NCBI RefSeq assembly: GCF_000765235.1
Contig: NZ_JPJG01000018.1
Location: forward strand, 1-64,000
Direction: 5' to 3'
Length of the DNA stretch: 64,000 nucleotides
From: Oscillibacter sp. ER4
GTDB lineage: Bacteria > Bacillota > Clostridia > Oscillospirales > Oscillospiraceae
The notes below the pieces were generated by a model. It saw nothing but the letters and a program-made list of their open reading frames with translations. It had not been told where the DNA came from and did no database searches. The position numbers and the translations under genes were made by a program. Each line of letters starts with the position of its first letter. Position 1 is the first letter of the stretch. Shown one piece after another: positions 44,004 through 53,317 of this stretch.

Positions 44004-44399
44004 ATGCATATCACTGACCCCATTGCGGATATGCTCACCCGCATCCGCAACGCAAACAGTGCCCGTCATGACACTGTGGATGTCCCCGCTTCCAACATGA
44101 AGAAGAGCATCGCTCAGATTCTGCTGGACGAGGGCTACATCAAGAGCTATCAGATCGTTGACGATGGTACCCAGGGCACGATCCACATCACCCTGAAGTA
44201 CAATGGCAAGGACAAGGTCATCACCGGCCTTCGCCGTGTCAGCAAGCCCGGTCTCCGCGTTTACGTCGGCGCAGATGAACTGCCCCGCGTGCTCCGTGGC
44301 CTGGGTATTGCCATCGTCTCCACCTCCAAGGGCGTTATGACCGACAAGGCTGCTCGCGCGGCTCACATCGGCGGCGAAGTCCTTGCGTTCGTGTGGTAA
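44004..44399 (+). CDS. rpsH: 30S ribosomal protein S8
   Basis: The 131-residue S8 ([40 protein letters not shown]) is complete. S8 is the spc-operon autoregulator in E. coli, which makes the structured spacer just upstream interesting. Confidence 0.97.
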   Translation: MHITDPIADMLTRIRNANSARHDTVDVPASNMKKSIAQILLDEGYIKSYQIVDDGTQGTIHITLKYNGKDKVITGLRRVSKPGLRVYVGADELPRVLRGLGIAIVSTSKGVMTDKAARAAHIGGEVLAFVW

Positions 44400-44414
44400 G
44401 GAGGGTATAAAACA

Positions 44415-44960
44415 ATGAGTAGAATTGGTAAAATGCCCGTTGCCATTCCCGCGGGTGTCGAAGTCACCGTCGCGGACGGCAACCTTGTCACCGTCAAGGG
44501 CCCCAAGGGTACCCTGACCCAGCAGCTCCAGCCGAGCATGACCATCAAGCAGGAAGGCGCTGAGCTTCTCGTTTCCCGTCCCGACGACGGCAAGGAGAAC
44601 CGCGCTCTGCACGGCCTGACCCGCGCTCTGCTGCACAACATGGTCGTCGGTGTCACCGATGGCTACAAGAAGACGCTCGAAGTCAACGGCGTTGGCTATC
44701 GTGCCGCCAAGGAGGGCAACAAGCTCGTCCTGAACATCGGCTACTCCCACACAGTGGAAGTCCCCGAGATCGACGGCATCACCATCGAGGTCCCCCAGCC
44801 CAACCAGATCGTCGTTTCTGGCTGCGACAAGCAGAAGGTCGGTCAGTTTGCCGCTGAGATCCGCGAAAAGCGTCCTCCCGAGCCGTACAAGGGCAAGGGC
44901 ATCAAGTATGCTGACGAAGTCATTCGCCGCAAGGTCGGTAAGACCGGCGCTAAGAAGTAA
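44415..44960 (+). CDS. rplF: 50S ribosomal protein L6
   Basis: The 181-residue L6 ([20 protein letters not shown], and the signature [19 protein letters not shown] near the end) is complete. Confidence 0.97.
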   Translation: MSRIGKMPVAIPAGVEVTVADGNLVTVKGPKGTLTQQLQPSMTIKQEGAELLVSRPDDGKENRALHGLTRALLHNMVVGVTDGYKKTLEVNGVGYRAAKEGNKLVLNIGYSHTVEVPEIDGITIEVPQPNQIVVSGCDKQKVGQFAAEIREKRPPEPYKGKGIKYADEVIRRKVGKTGAKK

Positions 44961-44974
44961 GGAGGTGTGCCGAT

Positions 44975-45334
44975 ATGATTAAAAGACCCGATACCAAAGC
45001 ACAGCGCATCAAGCGTCATAAGCGCGTTCGCGCCAAAGTCTCCGGCACTCCCGAGAGACCCCGCCTGAACGTTTTCCGTTCTGAAAAGAACATCTACGCC
45101 CAGATCATCGACGATGTTGCCGGCAACACGCTGGTCGCCGCTTCCTCCCTGGACAAGGCGATCGAGGGCAACGGCAGCAACAAGGCTGCCGCCCGTGCAG
45201 TCGGTAAGCTCATCGCCGAGCGCGCCAAGGCCAAGGGCATCGACACGGTCGTCTTCGACCGCGGCGGTTACCTGTATCACGGCCGCGTTGCAGAGCTGGC
45301 TGAAGGCGCCCGCGAGGGCGGCCTGGAATTCTAA
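44975..45334 (+). CDS. rplR: 50S ribosomal protein L18
   Basis: The 119-residue L18 ([40 protein letters not shown]) binds 5S rRNA with L5. Confidence 0.97.
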   Translation: MIKRPDTKAQRIKRHKRVRAKVSGTPERPRLNVFRSEKNIYAQIIDDVAGNTLVAASSLDKAIEGNGSNKAAARAVGKLIAERAKAKGIDTVVFDRGGYLYHGRVAELAEGAREGGLEF

Positions 45335-45351
45335 GGGAGGAGGAAAATACA

Positions 45352-45852
45352 ATGCCTAGATTTGAACGCGAACAGAGCGAATACATGGAAAAGCTCGTTT
45401 TCCTCAACCGTGTTTCCAAGACCGTGAAGGGCGGCCGCGTGGCCAAGTTCTCTGCTCTGATGGTCGTTGGCGACGGCAAGGGCAAGGTCGGTTACGGCCT
45501 TGGCAAGGCCGCTGAAGTCCCCGAGGCGATCCGCAAGGGCCTCGAGGCTGCCAAGAAGAACATGATCACCGTTACCCTTGATGGTACCACCATTCCTCAC
45601 GAGACGATCGGCGAGTTCGGAGCCGGCCGCGTGCTGATGAAGCCCGCTGCCCCCGGTACCGGCGTGATCGCCGGCGGCGCTGTCCGTGCCGTCGTTGAGG
45701 CTGCCGGCATCAAGGATATTCGTACTAAGTGCCTGCGCTCCAACAACCCCAACAACGTTGTTGGCGCTGCGATCGAAGGCCTGAAGTCCATGCGCAGCGC
45801 GGAGCAGGTCGCCAAGATCCGCGGCAAGAGCGTGGACGAGATCATCGGTTAA
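45352..45852 (+). CDS. rpsE: 30S ribosomal protein S5
   Basis: The 166-residue S5 ([56 protein letters not shown]) has its double-stranded-RNA-binding fold intact. Confidence 0.97.
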   Translation: MPRFEREQSEYMEKLVFLNRVSKTVKGGRVAKFSALMVVGDGKGKVGYGLGKAAEVPEAIRKGLEAAKKNMITVTLDGTTIPHETIGEFGAGRVLMKPAAPGTGVIAGGAVRAVVEAAGIKDIRTKCLRSNNPNNVVGAAIEGLKSMRSAEQVAKIRGKSVDEIIG

Positions 45853-45866
45853 GGAGGCAGAGCGTC

Positions 45867-46049
45867 ATGGCTAATTTAAAAGTTGAGCTCGTCAAGAGCT
45901 TGAACGGCAGACACGAAAAGCACATTGCTACTGCCAATTCCATGGGTCTGCGCAAGATCGGCGATACGAGCGTGCAGCCCGACAACGACCAGACGCGTGG
46001 CAAGATCGCCAAGATCGGCTATCTGCTGCAGGTCACTGAAGAGAAATAA
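45867..46049 (+). CDS. rpmD: 50S ribosomal protein L30
   Basis: The 60-residue bacterial-type L30 (LKVELVKSLNGRHEKHIATA, ending KIAKIGYLLQVTEEK) starts at ATG 45867 after aaggaggcagagcgtc. Confidence 0.96.
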   Translation: MANLKVELVKSLNGRHEKHIATANSMGLRKIGDTSVQPDNDQTRGKIAKIGYLLQVTEEK

Positions 46050-46061
46050 GGAGGAACAGAT

Positions 46062-46502
46062 ATGGAACTGTATAATCTGTCTCCCGCCGCTGGTTCCACC
46101 AAGGAAGCGTTCCGCAAGGGTCGCGGCCACGGCAGCGGCAACGGCAAGACCGGCGGCCGCGGTCACAAGGGCCAGAAGGCCCGCAGCGGCGGCGGTGTCC
46201 GCGTCGGTTTCGAAGGCGGCCAGATGCCTCTGGCGCGCCGTACCCCGAAGCGCGGCTTCAACAACATTTTTGCAAAGCCCTATGAGATCATCAACCTGAG
46301 TGCGCTCGACAAGTTCGAGGACGGCGAGACCGTTACCGCAGAGGCTCTGCTTGCTAAGGGTATCCTGAGCAAGTGCGCGTATGGTTACAAGGTGCTCGGT
46401 AACGGCTCTGTTACCAAGAAGGTCACTGTTCAGGCCGCTGCGTTTTCCCAGTCTGCTAAGGAAGCTATTGAAGCAGCTGGCGGAAAGGCAGAGGTGGTCT
46501 AA
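46062..46502 (+). CDS. rplO: 50S ribosomal protein L15
   Basis: The 146-residue L15 ([40 protein letters not shown]) is complete, and secY begins right at its stop. Confidence 0.97.
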   Translation: MELYNLSPAAGSTKEAFRKGRGHGSGNGKTGGRGHKGQKARSGGGVRVGFEGGQMPLARRTPKRGFNNIFAKPYEIINLSALDKFEDGETVTAEALLAKGILSKCAYGYKVLGNGSVTKKVTVQAAAFSQSAKEAIEAAGGKAEVV

Positions 46503-47789
46503 GTGATTCAGACGATCCGTAAGGCCTGGGGCGTTCCCGAACTGCGCAAGAAGATCGTGTTCACGCTGCTGATCCTTCTGATCTTTCGCATCGGTAACGC
46601 GATCCCCGTCCCCTATATCAACACGACGCTGCTCGGCAACTATCTCGACAGCATGAGCGGCACCGTGCTTGGCCTCTACAACGTCATGTCCGGCGGCGCG
46701 TTCGCAGAAGCGACGGTCTTCGCGCTGGGCGTCCAGCCCTACATCAACAGCTCGATCATCATCCAGCTGTTGACGATTGCGATCCCCGCGCTCGAGCGTC
46801 TCGCCCGCGACGGCGGCGAGGCCGGCAAGAAGAAGATCGCCTCCATCACCCGCTACGCGACCGTGGCGATCGCCCTGCTTCAGGGCTTTGGCTACTACAT
46901 GATCTGCAAGAACTACAACATCCTCGAGCAGCAGGGCATCTGGCCGGCGCTCGTGATCATCGTTTCGTTTGTTGCCGGTTCTTCGTTCGTGATGTGGCTG
47001 GGCGAGCAGGTCAATGAGTTCGGTGTCGGCAACGGCATCTCCATCATCCTGTTTGCAGGTATCCTGTCCCGCGTGCCCAACATGGTCACGATGGGTGCGA
47101 GCTACATCCGCACCAAGGGCTCCATCGGCTGCCTGTGGATCGCGCTGCTGGTCGTCGGCATGCTTGCGATGGTCGTTCTGATCGTCCATGTCAACGAGGC
47201 CGAGCGCCGCATCCCCGTCCAGTACGCCAAGCGTCAGGTCGGCCGCAAGATGTACGGCGGCCAGGCATCCACCCTTCCCATGAAGGTGAACATGTCCGGC
47301 GTTCTGCCCATCATCTTCGCGCAGACCATCGCGTCCCTGCCCGCCACCATCTGGGCTTTCATCGGTACTCCCGAGGAGGGCACCGTTGGCCGCAGCATCT
47401 ACAACGCGATCGACACCAAGTCTGTGCTGTATCTGATCGTCTACTTCCTGATGATCATCGGCTTCAGCTATTTCTACGCTACCATTCAGTTTAACCCCGT
47501 TGAGATCTCCAACAACCTCAAGCGCAACGGCGGCTTCATCCCCGGCTTCCGTCCGGGCAAGCCCACGTCTGACTTCATTGCCAAGGTTCTCAACAAGGTC
47601 ACCCTTTTCGGCGCTATCTACCTCGGCATCGTGGCCATCTGCCCGCTGATCGCCGGCAAACTGCTGGGCAACTCCGGCCTCGCCATCGGCGGTACCTCGG
47701 TCATCATCGTTGTCGGTGTTGCACTTGAGACGGTCCGCGCGCTGGAGTCTCAGATGATGATGCGCCAGTACAAGGGCTTCCTCGAGTAA
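46503..47789 (+). CDS. secY: Protein translocase subunit SecY
   Basis: The 428-residue, ten-helix channel has its plug and pore features: FRIGNAIPVPYINTTLL, GVQPYINSSIIIQLLTIAIP, and the C5 loop with NGGFIPGFRPGKPT. The start is GTG at 46503, directly after the rplO stop, with the site aggtgg in the last rplO codons, so translation is coupled. SecG is encoded separately at 52975. Confidence 0.96.
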   Translation: MIQTIRKAWGVPELRKKIVFTLLILLIFRIGNAIPVPYINTTLLGNYLDSMSGTVLGLYNVMSGGAFAEATVFALGVQPYINSSIIIQLLTIAIPALERLARDGGEAGKKKIASITRYATVAIALLQGFGYYMICKNYNILEQQGIWPALVIIVSFVAGSSFVMWLGEQVNEFGVGNGISIILFAGILSRVPNMVTMGASYIRTKGSIGCLWIALLVVGMLAMVVLIVHVNEAERRIPVQYAKRQVGRKMYGGQASTLPMKVNMSGVLPIIFAQTIASLPATIWAFIGTPEEGTVGRSIYNAIDTKSVLYLIVYFLMIIGFSYFYATIQFNPVEISNNLKRNGGFIPGFRPGKPTSDFIAKVLNKVTLFGAIYLGIVAICPLIAGKLLGNSGLAIGGTSVIIVVGVALETVRALESQMMMRQYKGFLE

Positions 47790-47802
47790 GAGAGGCGTTT
47801 CT

Positions 47803-48441
47803 ATGAAACTGATTTTATTGGGCGCTCCGGGCGCTGGCAAAGGCACGCAGGCCGCTGTCATCTCCCGTGAGTTAGGAATCCCCGCGATTTCCACCGGTAA
47901 CATTCTGCGCGCGGCCATCCAAGAGGGCACGCCGACGGGAATGAAGGCCAAGACCTATATGGACGAAGGCCACCTGGTACCCGATGAGGTCATCATCGGC
48001 ATCATTAAAGAGCGGCTCGCCGAGCCCGATTGTGCGAAAGGCTTCATCTTAGACGGTGTGCCCCGCACGATCGCGCAGGCAGAAGCTCTTGAGGCAGCCG
48101 GTATCAAGTTCGATCATGTCGTCTCCCTGGAGATCGCTGACGCGACCATCATGGAGCGCATGAGCGGACGCAGGGTTTGCAGCAAGTGCGGCGCAAGCTA
48201 CCACATCGTGGCAGTGCCGCCCAAAGCCGAAGGCGTCTGCGACGTCTGCGGCGGCGAGCTGGTCACCCGCAAGGATGATAAGCCCGAGACGGTGAAAAAC
48301 CGCCTTGCGGTCTATCATAGAGAAACAGAACCGCTCAAGGACTTCTACCGCGAGCGTGGGGTTCTGTATCCGGTGGAGGACATGGGGCCGGTGGAGGCCA
48401 CCTCCAAGGCGATCCTCGCAATACTGAGACAGGATGGTTAA
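47803..48441 (+). CDS. adk: Adenylate kinase
   Basis: The 212-residue enzyme (AMP + ATP to 2 ADP) has the P-loop LGAPGAGKGTQA and a long lid holding four zinc-ligand Cys (CSKCGASYHI, then CDVCGGEL), as in Gram-positive Adk. The DGVPRT motif is present in place of DGFPRT. Location after secY is classical. Confidence 0.97.
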   Translation: MKLILLGAPGAGKGTQAAVISRELGIPAISTGNILRAAIQEGTPTGMKAKTYMDEGHLVPDEVIIGIIKERLAEPDCAKGFILDGVPRTIAQAEALEAAGIKFDHVVSLEIADATIMERMSGRRVCSKCGASYHIVAVPPKAEGVCDVCGGELVTRKDDKPETVKNRLAVYHRETEPLKDFYRERGVLYPVEDMGPVEATSKAILAILRQDG

Positions 48442-48444
48442 GAT

Positions 48445-49197
48445 ATGATCATTGTGAAATCAGAGCGCGAGATCGAATTGATGCGCCGAGCGGGAAAAAT
48501 TACCGCGGCTGCCCGTGCGTTAGCAGGGGAAATGGTAAAGCCCGGCGTAACAACCCGAGAAATTGACAAAGCAGTGTTCCATTTCATTCGTTCGCAGGGC
48601 GCTGAGCCGTCGTTCTTAAACTACAACGGCTATCCCGCCAGCGTGTGCGTGTCCGTCAACGACGAGATCATCCACGGCATCCCGGGTCCCCGGGTGCTCA
48701 AGGAGGGCGATATCGTCAGCGTGGACGTGGGCGCATACATCGGCGGCTTCCACGGCGACTGCGCAGCCACTTACCCCTGCGGAAAAATTTCCGAAGAGGC
48801 ACAGCGGTTGATCGACGTGACTCGTCAGGGCTTTTTTGAAGGATTTGCGCAGGCCCGCGAGGGCAACCGCATCTCCGACATCTCCCACGCCGTGCAGGCG
48901 TATGTGGAGGCGAACGGCTTCTCCGTCGTGCGCGAGTATGTCGGCCATGGCGTCGGCAGAAACATGCACGAAGCGCCCGAGATCCCCAACTACGGGGCTC
49001 CGGGCCACGGGCCGAAGCTGCTGCGCGGCATGACGATCGCCGTCGAACCGATGGTGAACGCGGGCACCGCAGCTATCCGCCAGATGAGCGATGGCTGGAC
49101 CGTCAAGACCCGTGACGGCAAATACGCGGCGCACTACGAGAACACGATCCTCATCACCGCCGGCGAGCCCGAAATTCTGACGGCTCCGGCACCGTAA
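48445..49197 (+). CDS. map: Type I methionine aminopeptidase
   Basis: The 250-residue di-metal enzyme removes N-terminal Met. Metal ligands are seen in VSVDVGAYIGGFHGDCAATY, YVGHGVGRNMHEAPEIPNYG, and the later AVEPMVNAG and YENTILIT. It starts 3 nt after the adk stop. Confidence 0.97.
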   Translation: MIIVKSEREIELMRRAGKITAAARALAGEMVKPGVTTREIDKAVFHFIRSQGAEPSFLNYNGYPASVCVSVNDEIIHGIPGPRVLKEGDIVSVDVGAYIGGFHGDCAATYPCGKISEEAQRLIDVTRQGFFEGFAQAREGNRISDISHAVQAYVEANGFSVVREYVGHGVGRNMHEAPEIPNYGAPGHGPKLLRGMTIAVEPMVNAGTAAIRQMSDGWTVKTRDGKYAAHYENTILITAGEPEILTAPAP

Positions 49198-49206
49198 GAG
49201 GACGCC

Positions 49207-49485
49207 ATGGACATTGCGAATCTTGTTCAGGCAACTGCCGGCAGAGAACAGGGCAAATACTTCTTCGTGCTGGAAACAGACGGGGAGTACCTGCTGCTGG
49301 CCGACGGCAAGAGCCGCAGGATCGAAGCGCCGAAGCGGAAAAAGCAAAAGCATGTCCGCTTCATCGCAGAGAGCGCGGCGCCTGTCGCCGAGAAGATCAG
49401 AAGCAAGGAAAAAATCACAAACAGTGAGCTTCGTAAAGCCATCGCCGCATACAGCGGCAAGGAAAATCCGGACCAGGAGGGATAA
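49207..49485 (+). CDS. KOW-domain RNA-binding protein (L14E-like)
   Basis: The 92-residue protein begins with a KOW-like fold (VQATAGREQGKYFFVLETDG, EYLLLADGKSRRIEAPKRKK) and ends in a charged helix. Such proteins are a regular Firmicutes insertion between map and infA, resembling archaeal/eukaryotic L14e. Its role is unknown. It lies 3 nt before infA. Confidence 0.85.
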   Translation: MDIANLVQATAGREQGKYFFVLETDGEYLLLADGKSRRIEAPKRKKQKHVRFIAESAAPVAEKIRSKEKITNSELRKAIAAYSGKENPDQEG

Positions 49486-49488
49486 CAC

Positions 49489-49707
49489 TTGGCAAAATCC
49501 GACATGATTGAAGTGGAAGGCGTTGTCGTTGAGGCCATGCCCAACACCACATTCCAAGTAGACATTGGAAATGGACACACGATCTTAGCGCATATTTCCG
49601 GAAAGCTCAGAATGAATTTCATCAGGATTCTGCCCGGTGACAAGGTCACAGTGGAGATGTCTCCCTATGACCTGACCCGCGGCCGAATTACCTGGCGTAC
49701 TAAGTAA
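49489..49707 (+). CDS. infA: Translation initiation factor IF-1
   Basis: The 72-residue OB-fold protein ([20 protein letters not shown], ending [14 protein letters not shown]) starts at TTG 49489 after aggagggataacac. A TTG start is notable for an essential factor. Confidence 0.96.
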   Translation: MAKSDMIEVEGVVVEAMPNTTFQVDIGNGHTILAHISGKLRMNFIRILPGDKVTVEMSPYDLTRGRITWRTK

Positions 49708-49722
49708 TGGAGGTTTATCGAC

Positions 49723-49836
49723 ATGAAAGTAAGACCGTCCGTGAAGCCCATGTGCGAAAAGTGCAAGATCATTCGTCGTAAAGGCCGTGTCATGGTCATT
49801 TGCGAGAATCCGAAGCACAAGCAGCGCCAGGGCTAA
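49723..49836 (+). CDS. rpmJ: 50S ribosomal protein L36
   Basis: The 37-residue zinc-type L36 reads [20 protein letters not shown], then [17 protein letters not shown]. The ligands C-x-x-C, C and H are present. The ribosome site is taatggaggtttatcgac. Confidence 0.95.
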   Translation: MKVRPSVKPMCEKCKIIRRKGRVMVICENPKHKQRQG

Positions 49837-49859
49837 GACTTAATTGGAGGTTAAAAAGT

Positions 49860-50228
49860 ATGGCACGTATTGCCGGTATTGACCTGCCCAAGGATAAGCG
49901 AATCGAAATCGGTTTGACTTATATCTATGGTATTGGCAGAAAGAGTGCTCAGGAGATCCTGGCACAGACAGGCGTGAACCCCGACACCCGCGTGAAGGAT
50001 CTGACCGATGCTGACGAGGCCAAGCTTCGTGAAGCCATCGACCACAGCTACATCGTGGAAGGCGACCTTCGCCGTCAGACCGCACTCGACATCAAGCGTC
50101 TGAGCGAGATCGGCTGCTATCGCGGCACCCGTCATCGCCGCGGCCTGCCCGTTCGTGGTCAGCGCAGCAAGACCAACGCTCGTACCCGCAAGGGCCCCAA
50201 GAAGACCATTGCGAACAAGAAGAAGTAA
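49860..50228 (+). CDS. rpsM: 30S ribosomal protein S13
   Basis: The 122-residue S13 ([40 protein letters not shown]) starts at 49860 with ttggaggttaaaaagt. The longer frame to 49800 overlaps rpmJ. Confidence 0.97.
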   Translation: MARIAGIDLPKDKRIEIGLTYIYGIGRKSAQEILAQTGVNPDTRVKDLTDADEAKLREAIDHSYIVEGDLRRQTALDIKRLSEIGCYRGTRHRRGLPVRGQRSKTNARTRKGPKKTIANKKK

Positions 50229-50244
50229 GGAGGGAGAATAGAAT

Positions 50245-50652
50245 ATGGCAGCAAACAATGCTAAAACCGGTAAGAAGGTTATCCGCCGTCGCCGCGAAAA
50301 GAAGAACGTCGAACGTGGTCAGGTTCATATTCGTTCCTCCTTCAACAACACCATGGTCACGGTGACCGATACGCAGGGCAACGCCCTTTCCTGGGCTTCC
50401 TCCGGCGGCCTCGGCTTCCGCGGCAGCAAGAAGTCCACTCCGTTCGCCGCTCAGAGCGCCGCTGAAACGGCTGCTACCGCTGCGATGGAGCATGGTCTCA
50501 AGACGGTCGAGGTCTTTGTTAAGGGCCCCGGCCAGGGTCGTGAAGCTGCGATCCGCGCCCTGCAGGCTGTCGGCCTGGAGGTCACGATGATCAAGGACGT
50601 CACGCCCATCCCGCACAACGGCTGCCGTCCCCCGAAGCGCCGTCGCGTCTAA
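50245..50652 (+). CDS. rpsK: 30S ribosomal protein S11
   Basis: The 135-residue S11 ([20 protein letters not shown], ending [20 protein letters not shown]) is complete. Confidence 0.97.
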   Translation: MAANNAKTGKKVIRRRREKKNVERGQVHIRSSFNNTMVTVTDTQGNALSWASSGGLGFRGSKKSTPFAAQSAAETAATAAMEHGLKTVEVFVKGPGQGREAAIRALQAVGLEVTMIKDVTPIPHNGCRPPKRRRV

Positions 50653-50676
50653 TCGAAAGAGGAGGTAAAAAGCACT

Positions 50677-51279
50677 ATGGCAAAGAATATGCAGCCGATC
50701 GCCAAGCGCTGCAAGGCTTTGGGCATTTCTCCTGCTGTGATGGGCTATGCGAAGAAGACCACTAATCGCAACCCCGGCAGCCAGATGAGAAAGAAGAAGA
50801 GCGAATACAGCCTTCAGCTTGCTGAAAAGCAGAAGGTCAAGTTCATCTATGGTATCCTCGAAAAGCAGTTCCGCGGCTACTATGAGTCCGCCGCTGCCGC
50901 CCCCGGCAAGACCGGTGACAACCTGCTCATCACGGTCGAGCGCCGCCTGGATAACGTTGTTTACCGCATGGGCTTTGCGATGACCCGCCGTCAGGCCCGT
51001 CAGCTCGTCAGCCATGCTCACTTCACCGTCAACGGCAAGAAGGTCAACATTCCTTCCTACCTCGTCAAGGCCGGCGATGTGATCGAGGTCGCGGAGAGCA
51101 GCCGCTCTTCCGAGGTCTTCAAGCGCTTGATGGGTCAGGACGCTCCCGTGTTCCTGGTCCCCACCTGGATGGAGCGCGATAAGAACAGCCTCAAGGGCAC
51201 CGTGGTTCGCCTTCCCGCCCGCGAAGAAATTGATGTTCCCGTTGAGGAGCACCTCATCGTTGAGTTGTACTCCAAGTAA
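50677..51279 (+). CDS. rpsD: 30S ribosomal protein S4
   Basis: The 200-residue S4 has an S4 RNA-binding domain ([40 protein letters not shown], read in two parts). The N-terminal zinc-type cysteines are mostly absent, giving the C-minus form. Confidence 0.96.
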   Translation: MAKNMQPIAKRCKALGISPAVMGYAKKTTNRNPGSQMRKKKSEYSLQLAEKQKVKFIYGILEKQFRGYYESAAAAPGKTGDNLLITVERRLDNVVYRMGFAMTRRQARQLVSHAHFTVNGKKVNIPSYLVKAGDVIEVAESSRSSEVFKRLMGQDAPVFLVPTWMERDKNSLKGTVVRLPAREEIDVPVEEHLIVELYSK

Positions 51280-51360
51280 TCGGCGGCGAGCCCTCAACAG
51301 ACACACGCAGAATTTTGGTGTGGACTTTGAGACCACAGAATGGAAATGGAGGGTAACTGC

Positions 51361-52314
51361 ATGATTGAAATTGAAAAGCCCAAGATCGAGTGCGTGGAAG
51401 ACCCCGCGAACGGCACCTACGGCAAGTTTACCGTGGAGCCCCTTGAGCGCGGCTACGGTATCACGCTTGGCAATGCGCTGCGCCGCATTATGCTCTCGTC
51501 CCTGCCCGGCACCGCGGCGACCTCTATCAAGATCGCCGGCGTGCAGCACGAGTTCTCCACCATCCCCGGCGTCAAGGAGGATGTGACCGAGATCGTGCTG
51601 AACGTCAAGAGCCTCATTACCCGTCTGCACAATACCGACGGCATCAAGACCGTCTATATTGAGGCTGTGGGCCCGTGCGAGGTCAAGGCCGGCGACATCA
51701 AGGGCGACAGCGAGGTCGAGGTCCTCAACCCCGACCTGCACATCGCAACGCTGGACGCCGGTGCGACGCTCAACATGGAGCTGACGCTTTCTCACGGCCG
51801 CGGCTATGTGTCCGCCGACCGCAACAAGACCGCGCAGACTGCCATCGGCGTCATTCCTGTTGACTCGATCTACACGCCCGTGTACAAGGTCAACTACACC
51901 GTGGAAAACACCCGCGTGGGCAACATGACCGACTTCGACAAGCTGACGCTTGAGGTCTGGACGGATGGCACCATTAGTCCGCGTGACGCCGTCTCTCTCG
52001 GCGCCAAGATCCTCTGCGATCACTTCTCGCTCTTCACCGACCTTTCCGACGCGATGGGCAGCAAGTCCACCGTCGTGGAGAAAGCCGAAGCGCAGCGCGA
52101 CAAGGTGCTCGAGCTGACGATCGAGGAGCTCGATCTCAGCGTGCGCAGCTTCAACTGCCTCAAGCGTGCCAATATCAACACGGTCGAGGATCTGATTTCC
52201 AAGACCGAGGACGATATGATGAAGGTGAGAAACCTCGGCCGCAAGAGTCTCGAAGAGGTCATCAACAAGCTGGCCATGATGGGCCTGTCCCTCGCCAGCG
52301 AAGACAACAACTAA
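51361..52314 (+). CDS. rpoA: RNA polymerase alpha subunit
   Basis: The 317-residue alpha subunit has the N-terminal dimer domain ([40 protein letters not shown]) and the C-terminal helix-hairpin domain for UP elements and activators ([37 protein letters not shown]). ATG 51361 has gaaatggagggtaactgc; the ATG at 51340 overlaps that site's upstream region. Confidence 0.97.
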   Translation: MIEIEKPKIECVEDPANGTYGKFTVEPLERGYGITLGNALRRIMLSSLPGTAATSIKIAGVQHEFSTIPGVKEDVTEIVLNVKSLITRLHNTDGIKTVYIEAVGPCEVKAGDIKGDSEVEVLNPDLHIATLDAGATLNMELTLSHGRGYVSADRNKTAQTAIGVIPVDSIYTPVYKVNYTVENTRVGNMTDFDKLTLEVWTDGTISPRDAVSLGAKILCDHFSLFTDLSDAMGSKSTVVEKAEAQRDKVLELTIEELDLSVRSFNCLKRANINTVEDLISKTEDDMMKVRNLGRKSLEEVINKLAMMGLSLASEDNN

Positions 52315-52382
52315 GACCGGCACCCTACGCCCACGCGTAGAACGACGGCCGACAACTTATCCTTACAAGGAGGAAAACCACT

Positions 52383-52724
52383 ATGCCCGGAACTCGTAAG
52401 CTCGGTAAGACTACCGATCAGCGTATGGCGATGCTCCGTCAGCAGGTCACCGATTTCCTGGATAACGGCAAGATGGAGACCACGGTCACCCGCGCCAAGG
52501 AAATCAAGCCCGTGGCTGAGAAGATGATCACCCTCGGCAAGAAGGGCGATCTGGCAGCTTACCGCCAGGCGATGAGCTTCATCACCCGCGAGGATGTCTG
52601 CAAGAAGCTGTTCAAGGAGATCGCTCCCGGCTATGCTGAGCGCAACGGCGGCTACACCCGCATCGTTCGCACCGGCGTCCGCCGCGGCGACGCCGCCGAG
52701 ACCGCGATGATCGAGTTGGTCTAA
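52383..52724 (+). CDS. rplQ: 50S ribosomal protein L17
   Basis: The 113-residue L17 ([40 protein letters not shown]) closes the alpha operon. Confidence 0.97.
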   Translation: MPGTRKLGKTTDQRMAMLRQQVTDFLDNGKMETTVTRAKEIKPVAEKMITLGKKGDLAAYRQAMSFITREDVCKKLFKEIAPGYAERNGGYTRIVRTGVRRGDAAETAMIELV

Positions 52725-52757
52725 ACCAACCCCGCAGTCGAAAGCTGAATTATAAGT

Positions 52758-52807
52758 AAAAAGCCCTTTTGTATGGCAGATCGCGAAGCCATACAAAAGG
52801 GCTTTTT
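52758..52807 (+). terminator. Terminator of the ribosomal super-operon
   Basis: A perfect 20-bp stem (aaaaagcccttttgtatggc / gccatacaaaagggcttttt) with a 10-nt loop. Confidence 0.95.
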
Positions 52808-52917
52808 ATCGTTTGGAAAAGGATTGACCAATCAGGCGGAATAGCGTCGGAACGCACAGCGCAGTGCGACTTGCAGATAGTAACAATTCCCGCCATTTGC
52901 AGCAGTATTTCAAAGAT

Positions 52918-52958
52918 GCAAAAGAAGAGCAGAAGCATTGCTCCCGCTCTTCTTCATT
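52918..52958 (-). terminator. Terminator of secG
   Basis: The hairpin aagaagagc-gggagc...gcttctgctcttctt is imperfect, about 12 bp, and lies just downstream of secG on the minus strand. Confidence 0.65.
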
Positions 52959-52974
52959 ATGGATTCGTTTGCTC

Positions 52975-53202
52975 TTACAGCATGTTCAGCACGAGCGTCA
53001 GGACAATGAACGCAGCGCCGACCCACTTGGTGGCACGCGCAAGACGGGCATCCGTGCTCTTGGCCTTGTTCTTGGCCATGAAAGAATCGGCCACGCCGCC
53101 GATCGCGCCGCTTAAGCCAGCGGACTTGCCGCTCTGGAACAGGACGATGCCGATGACGATGAGACCGCAGAGAAGCTGAAGAATCGTAACGAATAAAGTC
53201 AT
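52975..53202 (-). CDS. secG: Preprotein translocase subunit SecG
   Basis: The 75-residue protein has two membrane helices (LFVTILQLLCGLIVIGIVLF; KWVGAAFIVLTLVLNML) around the conserved GKSAGLSGAIGGVADSF loop. ATG 53202 has the site ttggaggttttcacc. Confidence 0.92.
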   Translation of the reverse strand: MTLFVTILQLLCGLIVIGIVLFQSGKSAGLSGAIGGVADSFMAKNKAKSTDARLARATKWVGAAFIVLTLVLNML

Positions 53203-53317
53203 GGTGAAAACCTCCAAATTGTTGAACGTGTGATCACGCTATATTCACGGGTACTCATAATACCATAGAAAGGTGCGGAAAGCAAGCCTATTTTTCAATT
53301 TCTGCCGCTTTCTGCGC

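Noticed and set aside
45876-47951. 691-codon open frame on the minus strand across rplO, secY and adk
   Set aside because: It is antisense to three well-recognised genes, has a His/Asp/Arg-skewed composition typical of shadow frames in GC-rich DNA, and has no ribosome site.
50092-52323. 743-codon open frame on the minus strand across the alpha operon
   Set aside because: It is antisense to rpsM, rpsK, rpsD and rpoA. Codon bias of the true genes explains the lack of stops.
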